Source: Micromonosporaceae bacterium
GTDB lineage: Bacteria; Actinomycetota; Actinomycetes; Mycobacteriales; Micromonosporaceae
Length of the DNA stretch: 10,557 nt
Assembly: GCA_019690055.1 (NCBI GenBank)
Contig: JADGGF010000116.1
Span: 1-10,557, forward strand
Direction: 5' to 3'
The notes beneath the pieces were generated by a model. The model did not search any database, had not been told where the DNA came from, and saw only the letters and a program-made list of their open reading frames with translations. Each line of letters begins with the position of its first letter. The first letter of the stretch is position 1. This document shows positions 6,547 through 10,557 of this stretch, one piece after another. The translations under genes were made by a program, and so were the position numbers.

Positions 6547-7221
6547 ATGCTGAGCGGCGTGAAGTCCCGTGTGCTGGCCATTGTCGCGATCGGTGCGGTT
6601 GGCCTGAGTGCGCTCACGGCGTGCGATCCGCTCGACGGCGGACCCGTGGTTCAGCCACCAGCCGCCGAGCAGGCCGAGCAGGTCGGGGAGGTCGGGACCG
6701 CCCGGACGCAGCTCGACACACTGAGCGTGGCCGGATGGGCGCCCATGACCGGCTACAGCCGGGACCGCTTCCACCACTGGCAGTCCCAGGGCGACGGCTG
6801 CGACACCCGGGACCGCGTGCTCCAGCGCGACGGCCAAGGCGTGGTGACCGGGGACGACTGCCGCATCACCGCGGGCACCTGGTTCAGTGTCTACGATGGA
6901 CAGACGCTGACCGACCCCAGCGACCTGGACATCGACCACGTGGTGCCGCTGGCCAACGCCTGGCGCACCGGCGCCGCTGCGTGGACCGACGAGCAGCGCG
7001 CGGCGTTCGCCAACGACCTGCAGCGACCCCAGCTCATCGCGGTCAGCTCGTCGAGCAACCGGTCCAAGGGTGACCAGGACCCGTCACAGTGGAAGCCCCC
7101 GCGGCGGGAGTACTGGTGCACCTACGCCCAGTCCTGGATCGCGGTCAAGGCCTACTGGCACCTGTCCGTCACGGCCGACGAGAAGGCCGCCCTCGCCGAG
7201 ATGTTGGGCACCTGCACGTGA
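6547..7221 (+). CDS. Exported HNH endonuclease-family lipoprotein (DUF1524/GmrSD C-terminal-like)
   Basis: Predicted secreted, membrane-anchored nuclease-like protein, 224 aa. The N-terminus is a lipoprotein signal peptide (KSR, hydrophobic core, lipobox LTAC) with lipidated Cys26. A Gln/Glu-rich linker (about 35-50) precedes the catalytic domain. The HNH-like core reads DIDHVVPLANAW (128-139, His131 as likely catalytic base), then AFANDLQRPQL (153-163, Asn156) and SSSNRSKGD (168-176, Asn171, Lys174). Asp128/Asp130 and Asn171 are typical of the DUF1524/HNH group. Cys85, Cys105, Cys191 and Cys223 could make two disulfides, which suits an exterior location. The substrate is probably DNA, but this is family knowledge and not shown. 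The start is uncertain: GTG at 6559 (MKSRVLAI) gives a more usual signal peptide, and neither start has a strong ribosome binding site. The stop overlaps a GTG of the next gene. Confidence 0.88.
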   Translation: MLSGVKSRVLAIVAIGAVGLSALTACDPLDGGPVVQPPAAEQAEQVGEVGTARTQLDTLSVAGWAPMTGYSRDRFHHWQSQGDGCDTRDRVLQRDGQGVVTGDDCRITAGTWFSVYDGQTLTDPSDLDIDHVVPLANAWRTGAAAWTDEQRAAFANDLQRPQLIAVSSSSNRSKGDQDPSQWKPPRREYWCTYAQSWIAVKAYWHLSVTADEKAALAEMLGTCT

Positions 7222-7481
7222 CCGCGCGCGAGACGAACTTCGTCGCCCCGCCGGGTGGCGTGATGACCGACGAGGTGGGCACGGTCACCGGCGAGCTCAC
7301 GCTGAGGACCGAGCTGACCGCCGACGGCGCCGTCCAGGTGCTGGTGCAGTACCTCGGCGCCGCCGAGTGGTACCGGGTGACCGGCGCACCCACGTCTCTG
7401 CCGCCGGACACCACCCTGGACGCCCTCCACGAGCGCGTCCTGGGTGAGCTGCGAGGGCGAACGCCCGACACAGGCCAATGA
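7218..7481 (+). CDS. Small protein of unknown function
   Basis: I do not recognise this protein. From the GTG at 7218, which overlaps the nuclease stop as GTGA, it is 87 aa. An ATG at 7263 would give 72 aa and starts where the likely folded part begins (MTDEVGTVTGELTLRTEL). The sequence suggests two or three beta strands (TGELTLRTEL, VQVLVQYL, EWYRVTG) and then a helix (TLDALHERVLGEL), with no signal peptide, membrane segment or cysteine. It is acidic to neutral and probably cytoplasmic. GC-rich third positions and the tight link to the nuclease gene support a real gene that is co-transcribed. It could be unrelated to the nuclease in function. The 3' end, including the CAA-TGA stop region, is partly duplicated just downstream. 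Confidence 0.65.
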   Translation: MTARETNFVAPPGGVMTDEVGTVTGELTLRTELTADGAVQVLVQYLGAAEWYRVTGAPTSLPPDTTLDALHERVLGELRGRTPDTGQ

Positions 7482-7503
7482 CCGACATACGCCAATGACC
7501 GAC
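7474..7503 (+). repeat. 17-bp-period tandem duplication at a gene end
   Basis: GCCAATGACCGAC occurs at 7474-7486 and again at 7491-7503, a 17-base period. A weaker third copy (GCGGATGACAAC) follows at 7509-7520. The first copy contains the stop codon of the small gene (7479-7481), so the repeat looks like a short tandem duplication of the gene's 3' end. Replication slippage is the simplest origin. Confidence 0.6.
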
Positions 7504-7520
7504 TGTGGGCGGATGACAAC

Positions 7521-7556
7521 GGCCCGCGCTCACCGGAGAACGGTGCCCAGCGGGCC
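7521..7556. terminator. Bidirectional terminator between convergent genes
   Basis: GGCCCGC (7521-7527) pairs with GCGGGCC (7550-7556), and inside it CACCG (7531-7535) pairs with CGGTG (7541-7545) around a GAGAA loop. The two stems are separated by a 3/4-base internal loop. It sits in the 100-base gap between the plus-strand small gene and the minus-strand bldC, where a shared terminator is expected. There is no U-tract on either side. Confidence 0.65.
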
Positions 7557-7581
7557 GGTCACGTCAACGCACGATGCGAGG

Positions 7582-7791
7582 TCAATCCCCCTGCCGCTGG
7601 GACGGGATCTGCCCCTGCAGCAGCGCACGGACCTCCGACTCACGGTAACGACGGTGGCCGCCGAGCGTCCGGATGGCGCTCAGCTTGCCAGCCTTCGCCC
7701 ACCGAGTCACTGTCTTGGGGTCCACGCGGAACATCGACGCGACCTCGGCCGGGGTGAGTAGGGGTTCGGGCTCGTGCGTACGGGATGCCAT
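7582..7791 (-). CDS. bldC: BldC, MerR-like developmental DNA-binding regulator
   Basis: Small DNA-binding protein, 69 aa, nearly identical in its core to Streptomyces BldC (68 aa), which controls the onset of sporulation and secondary metabolism. It consists of one MerR-type winged helix-turn-helix and lacks the coiled-coil and effector domain of true MerR proteins. Visible features: PLLTPAEVASMFRV (10-23, first helix), DPKTVTRWAKAGKL (24-37, recognition helix) and TLGGHRRYRESEVRALL (42-58, wing and last helix). BldC is known to bind cooperatively to direct repeats. The ATG at 7791 is chosen over an in-frame start at 7848 because AGGAGAG lies at 7797-7803, 5 bases upstream, and because the length matches the family. 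It is transcribed alone, convergent with the small gene. Confidence 0.96.
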   Translation of the reverse strand: MASRTHEPEPLLTPAEVASMFRVDPKTVTRWAKAGKLSAIRTLGGHRRYRESEVRALLQGQIPSQRQGD

Positions 7792-7877
7792 CGGGTCTCT
7801 CCTCTGCCAGGTACTCGTGGCGGTGGCGGGGAGGCTCCAGCGCGCCAACGCCCCCCATCGTCCGGCTAGTCCCCGAT

Positions 7878-7921
7878 GTCCGACATGGGCCGAACGGATG
7901 ATGGGTTGTAGATGGTCGGAC
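7878..7921. repeat. Inverted repeat upstream of bldC
   Basis: GTCCGAC at 7878-7884 and GTCGGAC at 7915-7921 form a perfect 7-base inverted repeat with a 30-base spacer. It lies 87-130 bases upstream of the bldC start, where its promoter or operator should be. The stretch 7858-7975 is less GC-rich than its surroundings, which fits a control region, but I found no convincing -35/-10 pair. The 7792-8176 gap contains no credible gene. Confidence 0.35.
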
Positions 7922-8036
7922 GAGTTACGCGCTGGTTGTCCGCTTTAACCGGGATGGGCGGTATTCGCGGACGTCAGTGTCCCCGGCGGTTGACCGACGC
8001 GTGCTCCCCGGTCACAGCCAAGCACCGAAGGGCCCA

Positions 8037-8054
8037 AGCGGAGCGAGTACCAGA
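8037..8054 (+). repeat. Short interspersed repeat, copy A
   Basis: AGCGGAGCGAGTACCAGA, followed by ATTACGG. It matches copy B (8158-8175) at 17 of 18 positions in the same orientation, and the following bases match copy C (9078-9105, inverted). AAGGGCCC lies just before it, as it also does a little before copy B (8139-8146). It lies in the gap between bldC and the unknown gene. It appears to be a dispersed intergenic repeat, but whether it recurs in the genome cannot be seen here. Confidence 0.6.
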
Positions 8055-8059
8055 ATTAC

Positions 8060-8151
8060 GGCCTCGGGCCGCGTGGTCCTAAACCGACGACCTGAGGTCG
8101 CCCTGCGACCGAAGCGAGGAGGGAAGGCCACGCATTCAAGGGCCCGAGGCC
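8060..8151. repeat. Long-spaced inverted repeat with nested hairpins
   Basis: GGCCTCGGGCC (8060-8070) and GGCCCGAGGCC (8141-8151) are perfect 11-base inverted arms. Adjoining bases extend the pairing (GCGTGG at 8071-8076 with CCACGC at 8128-8133, leaving a 7-base bulge). Inside are CGACCT/AGGTCG (8088-8100) and GGTCGC/GCGACC (8096-8110), which overlap. The unit can fold into a cruciform or long RNA stem. It lies just downstream of the unknown gene on that gene's sense strand and could end its transcript. Confidence 0.5.
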
Positions 8152-8157
8152 TGTGCG

Positions 8158-8175
8158 AGCGGAGCGAGCACCAGA
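8158..8175 (+). repeat. Short interspersed repeat, copy B
   Basis: AGCGGAGCGAGCACCAGA, preceded by TGTGCG. It ends two bases before the stop codon (8177-8179) of the unknown minus-strand gene. With the preceding TGTGCG it matches the inverted copy C on the other side of that gene, apart from one inserted G, so the gene is bracketed by inverted copies. Confidence 0.6.
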
Positions 8176-8176
8176 G

Positions 8177-9016
8177 TCAATTGCACCGTTCCAGGAGCTG
8201 GATCCCGCGCCACCGCTCGACCAGGCGCTCGTACGCCGAGGTCGCCGTGGCCGCCTCGCCGGAGGCCAGCGCGGCCAGCCCCTCCGCCACCAGCGCCGCC
8301 GAGTCGTCCTCACGCAGCAGGTCGTCGGGCAGCAGCTCGGCCAGCCCGCCGTAGTCGAGCTCCACGATCGACCGGGAGTGGAACTCCTCCAGCCACCGCG
8401 CGCTCTCCTCGACCGCCTCCGCGACCGGCACGTCCCCCAGGGTGCGCCGCAACACGGACAGCGCCTTGTGCGCCCGCCGCCGGGCCTTGGAGATCTCCGT
8501 CCGGAAGCGCACCACCCGGCGCCCGGGCTCGAGCGAGATCTCCCGCTCCTCCTGGCTGACCAGCACGAACCAGCGCAGCGGCACGCTCCAGGTGGCCACC
8601 TGCTCGTGCTGCCGCCCGGAACCGGAGGCGCTCATGCGGGCGGCGGAGTGCCAGTCGGCGACCACCGTGCGCGCGGCCCCCACCAGGGCCGGCGGCACGA
8701 ACGCGTCGGCGAGGACGGCCGGTACCCCGTCCCGGGCCGCCAACGCGGCCTCGGCCACCCGGACCCGCAGGTTCCACGGGCAGATCAGGGTCTGGTCACC
8801 GTTCTGGAGCACGTACGCCTCGTCGGGCAGGTCCGGCAGGCGAGTCCAGTGCGCCCCGAGGGCCTCCAGCACGGCCGTGCGCTGGCGTCCGGGACCCTCG
8901 GTGAGGGTCACGGCCCGTCCGTCGTGCACGTACCCGCGCCAGTAGTTCTGGCTCTGCTTGTCGAAGGCGGAGAGCGGCTCGTAGACGCGCAGATACGAGG
9001 CAGAGAGTGCCGGCAC
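8177..9016 (-). CDS. Conserved-looking protein of unknown function between bldC and vdh
   Basis: I do not recognise a named family. The protein is 279 aa from the GTG at 9016 and looks soluble, without signal peptide or membrane helices. Notable parts: an aromatic N-terminus (YLRVYEPLSAF, 8-18; QNYWRGYV, 23-30), a beta-rich middle (ATWSVPLRWFVLVSQEE, 141-157), a strongly basic helix (RFRTEISKARRRAHKALS, 170-187) and an acidic C-terminal helical part ending RGIQLLERCN. As I recall, the Streptomyces coelicolor gene between bldC and vdh (SCO4090) is also a hypothetical protein, so the position is probably conserved. The frame stays open upstream through 9817, but that part is the antisense of vdh and is not coding. 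No ribosome binding site precedes the GTG, so the start is uncertain. Confidence 0.8.
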   Translation of the reverse strand: MPALSASYLRVYEPLSAFDKQSQNYWRGYVHDGRAVTLTEGPGRQRTAVLEALGAHWTRLPDLPDEAYVLQNGDQTLICPWNLRVRVAEAALAARDGVPAVLADAFVPPALVGAARTVVADWHSAARMSASGSGRQHEQVATWSVPLRWFVLVSQEEREISLEPGRRVVRFRTEISKARRRAHKALSVLRRTLGDVPVAEAVEESARWLEEFHSRSIVELDYGGLAELLPDDLLREDDSAALVAEGLAALASGEAATATSAYERLVERWRGIQLLERCN

Positions 9017-9077
9017 GGCGCGATCGTCGCACGAATCCGCGCCCAGCGCCCACCCCGCCGACGGATACCGGGACCGA

Positions 9078-9105
9078 AATTCTGGTGCTCGCCTCCGCTC
9101 GCACA
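9078..9105 (-). repeat. Short interspersed repeat, copy C (inverted)
   Basis: On the minus strand this reads TGTGCGAGCGGAG, G, CGAGCACCAGA, ATT. It matches copy B (with its TGTGCG lead) apart from one extra G, and shares the ATT-N-CGG tail with copy A. It lies in the 159-base gap between the divergent unknown gene and vdh, 62 bases upstream of the unknown gene. Confidence 0.6.
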
Positions 9106-9106
9106 A
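9079..9106 (-). promoter_or_regulatory. Possible promoter of the unknown gene, inside the repeat
   Basis: On the minus strand TTGTGC (9101-9106) and CAGAAT (9079-9084) are separated by 16 bases and resemble -35 and -10 elements of the housekeeping sigma factor. Transcription would start near 9072, leaving a leader of about 55 bases before the GTG at 9016. Both boxes overlap repeat copy C. No experimental support is visible. Confidence 0.3.
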
Positions 9107-9162
9107 CGGCAGACGTGGGCGTGAGCCGGTGGGGGGACTTCCCGCGCGCACCCTGGGCGCCG

Positions 9163-9176
9163 TACGGTTCGCAACA
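9163..9176 (+). promoter_or_regulatory. -10-like hexamer placed for a leaderless vdh mRNA
   Basis: TACGGT (9163-9168) fits the TANNNT pattern of actinobacterial -10 boxes, and 7 bases separate it from the A of the vdh ATG at 9176. There is no ribosome binding site before the ATG. A transcript starting at the ATG itself is therefore plausible, as is common in actinobacteria. No good -35 box is seen 17-18 bases upstream. Confidence 0.45.
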
Positions 9177-10240
9177 TGGCTGTCTTCACATCCGACCACC
9201 GCCACGAGCAGGTGGTCTTCTGCGCGGACCCCACTACCGGACTGCGCGCCATCATCGCGATCTACTCCACCGCGCTCGGCCCCGCTCTCGGCGGCACCCG
9301 GTTCTACCCGTACGCCAGCGAAGACGAGGCGCTCGCCGACGTGCTGGATCTGTCGCGCGCCATGGCGTACAAGAACGCGATGGCCGGGCTCGATCTCGGC
9401 GGCGGCAAGGCCGTCATCTGGGGCGACCCCGAGCACGACAAGACCGAGGCGCTGCTGCGGGCGTACGGACGCTTCGTGCAGTCCCTGAACGGTCGCTACT
9501 ACACCGCCTGCGACGTCGGCACCTACCCGGCCGACATGGACATCGTGGCGCGCGAGTGCCGGTTCGTGACCGGGCGCAGCACGGCCTACGGCGGGGCCGG
9601 CGACTCCTCGGTGCTGACCGCGTTCGGGGTGTTCCAGGGCATGCGCGCCGCGGCCGAGCACCGCTGGGGCACGCCGAGCCTGGCCGGCAAGCGGGTGGGG
9701 ATCGCCGGCGTCGGCAAGGTTGGTCGACGCCTGACGGAGCATCTGGTCGCCGACGGCGCCCACGTGGTGATCACGGACGTCAACCCGGAGGCGGTGGAGG
9801 CCGTACGGTCGGCGCACCCCCAGGTCGACGTGGTGCCCGACACCATGGCCCTGATCACGTCAGACATTGACGTCTATGCACCGTGCGCGCTCGGTGGGGC
9901 GCTGTCGGACGAGACGGTCCCGGTCCTGCGGGCCTCGGTCGTCGTCGGTGGCGCGAACAACCAGCTCGCCCATCCGGGCATCGAGAAGACCCTGGTCGAC
10001 CGCGGCATCCTCTACGCGCCCGACTACGTGGTCAACGCCGGCGGGGTGATCCAGGTCGCAGACGAGATTCACGGCTTCAACATGGAACGTGCCCGCGCCC
10101 GGGCCGAGAAGATCTTCGACACCACCCGGCAGGTGCTGCGGCTGGCCGCCGAGGAGGGGGTGCCGCCCTCGGTCGCGGCGGACCGCATCGCGGAGCGTCG
10201 GATGGCCGAGGTGGGCCGGCTCGCCACGATTCGCCTGTAG
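9176..10240 (+). CDS. vdh: Valine (branched-chain amino acid) dehydrogenase, NAD-dependent
   Basis: Cytoplasmic Glu/Leu/Phe/Val dehydrogenase, 354 aa, that oxidatively deaminates valine and probably leucine and isoleucine to the 2-oxo acid, ammonia and NADH. In actinomycetes this feeds branched-chain acyl-CoA starters to fatty acid and polyketide synthesis. The N-terminal domain carries GPALGGTRF (35-43), substrate-binding Lys66 (YKNAMAGLD), catalytic Lys78 in GGGK and Asp113 in DVGT. The NAD domain has GVGKVG (178-183) with Asp201 at the end of the second strand, consistent with NAD rather than NADP. NNQLAH and YAPDYVVNAGGVIQ follow. The sequence closely resembles Streptomyces Vdh. The ATG at 9176 is chosen for family length; there is no ribosome binding site. 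Val versus Leu preference cannot be read from the sequence with certainty. Confidence 0.95.
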   Translation: MAVFTSDHRHEQVVFCADPTTGLRAIIAIYSTALGPALGGTRFYPYASEDEALADVLDLSRAMAYKNAMAGLDLGGGKAVIWGDPEHDKTEALLRAYGRFVQSLNGRYYTACDVGTYPADMDIVARECRFVTGRSTAYGGAGDSSVLTAFGVFQGMRAAAEHRWGTPSLAGKRVGIAGVGKVGRRLTEHLVADGAHVVITDVNPEAVEAVRSAHPQVDVVPDTMALITSDIDVYAPCALGGALSDETVPVLRASVVVGGANNQLAHPGIEKTLVDRGILYAPDYVVNAGGVIQVADEIHGFNMERARARAEKIFDTTRQVLRLAAEEGVPPSVAADRIAERRMAEVGRLATIRL

Positions 10241-10287
10241 GCCCTGGCCGCTCGTAGGCCTCTGACCCCGGTAGATCTCTGGCCGGC
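10237..10287 (+). repeat. Degenerate 17-bp tandem repeat at the vdh end
   Basis: Three units begin with GTAG at exact 17-base steps: 10237 (GTAGGCCCTGGCCGCTC), 10254 (GTAGGCCTCTGACCCCG) and 10271 (GTAGATCTCTGGCCGGC). Units 1 and 2 share their first seven bases, and units 2 and 3 match at 11 of 17. The first unit contains the vdh stop codon. It probably arose by slippage. Confidence 0.45.
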
Positions 10288-10312
10288 CGACGATCTCGGA
10301 CCGGCCGGAGAG
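10277..10312 (+). terminator. Terminator-like hairpin after vdh
   Basis: CTCT-GGCCGG (10277-10286) pairs with CCGGCC-AGAG (10301-10306 and 10309-10312), leaving a 2-base bulge. CCGA/TCGG (10287-10290, 10296-10299) pairs further inside. It starts 36 bases past the vdh stop and is the first strong structure downstream. No U-tract follows. Confidence 0.55.
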
Positions 10313-10361
10313 CCGCCGGCCGCCGGTTGACCCCGGGCCACCCGCTGGGCGGGCCGGCGGC
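10312..10361. repeat. GC-rich inverted repeat downstream of vdh
   Basis: GCCGCCGGCC (10312-10321) and GGCCGGCGGC (10352-10361) are perfect 10-base arms, 30 bases apart. CCCGC/GCGGG (10341-10345, 10349-10353) can pair nearby. Together with the preceding hairpin this makes a block of secondary structure between vdh and the next transcription unit. Apart from these repeats I see no gene in 10241-10439. Confidence 0.4.
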
Positions 10362-10439
10362 GCCGGTCGTCGATCATCGGCCGACGCTCGGCGCGACGCC
10401 GGTCACGGCCGTTGCCCCTCGGTAACGGCCACGGGGAGG

Positions 10440-10557
10440 ATGACCCGTGACACACCGGACCACCCATCCCCGTACTCGGACGGCGCGCCGGGCCCGACCG
10501 AGGTGCCGAATGGCGCCTGGGGCATGTACCGTATGACGCACGAGAGATGCCTAACGT
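10440..10557 (+). CDS. Possible start of another gene, truncated by the window edge
   Basis: An open frame from the ATG at 10440 runs off the window end (39 codons; MTRDTPDHPSPYSDG, then GAWGMYRMTHERC). Third positions are G or C in 32 of 39 codons. The product begins with a Pro/Asp/Ser-rich, probably disordered stretch. GGGGAGG touches the ATG, which is too close for a normal ribosome binding site. The same site suits a GTG at 10447, but that frame ends after 29 codons. No family is recognised, and the stretch may instead be the leader of a downstream gene. Confidence 0.25.
   Translation, partial: MTRDTPDHPSPYSDGAPGPTEVPNGAWGMYRMTHERCLT
10504..10532 (+). promoter_or_regulatory. Possible promoter near the window end
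   Basis: TGCCGA (10504-10509) and TACCGT (10527-10532) are separated by 17 bases and resemble actinobacterial -35 and -10 boxes. GGCAT (10521-10525) and ATGCC (10547-10551) form an inverted repeat around the -10 and expected start site, which could be an operator. It would serve a gene beyond the window and competes with the coding reading of the same stretch. Confidence 0.3.

Noticed and set aside
7792..7848. Extended bldC start (88 aa)
   Set aside because: The 19 extra residues do not occur in BldC proteins I know, and a strong ribosome binding site at 7797-7803 points to the ATG at 7791.
8037..8175. CRISPR array
   Set aside because: Only two same-strand copies with a 103-base, highly structured spacer; no cas genes nearby.
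7218..9016. Toxin-antitoxin or contact-inhibition locus built from nuclease, small gene and neighbours
   Set aside because: The nuclease has a plain lipoprotein signal, with no toxin delivery domain, no second toxin motif and no recognised immunity family. Kept only as a question in the findings.
8037..9105. Insertion sequence with terminal inverted repeats around the unknown gene
   Set aside because: The gene product has no transposase motif that I can see, the repeats are not flanked by target duplications, and the gene appears to hold a conserved position between bldC and vdh.
8153..9124. 323-codon plus-strand frame opposite the unknown gene
   Set aside because: Its composition (Arg/Gly/Pro/His rich, no motif) is that of a shadow frame, and it would overlap the minus-strand gene entirely.
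9017..9817. Upstream half of the 546-codon minus-strand frame ending at 8177
   Set aside because: It is antisense to vdh, which has all its catalytic motifs. Only the part from the GTG at 9016 looks like a real protein.
10069..10467. 132-codon minus-strand frame over the vdh 3' end
   Set aside because: Overlaps the end of vdh and the repeat-rich spacer, is Arg/Ala/Ser low-complexity, and has no ribosome binding site.

Overview
The window comes from a high-GC actinobacterium. Coding frames are dense with G/C at third codon positions, GTG starts are common, and a bldC gene and a valine-dehydrogenase gene of the actinomycete type are both recognisable. Composition and gene content suggest a Micromonospora-like or Streptomyces-related actinomycete. 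The family assignment is inference from memory, not a database match.

Positions 149-6266 (minus strand) hold a complete five-gene ABC importer of the oligopeptide/dipeptide (Opp/Dpp) type. In transcription order it is: inner permease (DppC-like), lipoprotein substrate-binding protein, outer permease (DppB-like), ATPase D and ATPase F. Gaps are 57, 64, 0 and 57 bases, so one transcript is likely. The binding protein would capture peptides at the membrane surface, the two permeases form the channel and the two ATPases drive it. RNA hairpins sit in two of the gaps, and two mutually exclusive hairpins lie in the leader. A 9-bp-stem hairpin and a strong G-run tract follow the last gene.

Positions 6547-7481 (plus strand) diverge from the transporter. 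They encode an exported HNH-type nuclease-like lipoprotein, then a small unknown protein whose possible start overlaps the nuclease stop as GTGA. A two-part hairpin at 7521-7556 lies between this pair and the convergent bldC.

Positions 7582-10240 hold bldC (minus), a conserved-looking protein of unknown function (minus) and vdh (plus). As I recall, the same three genes sit together in Streptomyces coelicolor (SCO4091, SCO4090, SCO4089), so this looks like an old conserved neighbourhood next to a more variable transporter/nuclease region. The unknown gene is bracketed by copies of a short repeat (8037-8054, 8158-8175 and, inverted, 9078-9105). vdh has a -10-like hexamer placed so that its mRNA could begin at the ATG.

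Positions 10241-10557 are mostly non-coding, with a 17-bp degenerate tandem repeat, nested GC-rich inverted repeats, and a possible promoter or start of another gene at the window edge. No tRNA, rRNA, CRISPR array, transposase or phage gene was seen. No clearly new multi-gene system is evident. The best candidates for a second look are the repeat-flanked unknown gene, the nuclease/small-protein pair and the RNA structures of the transporter operon.
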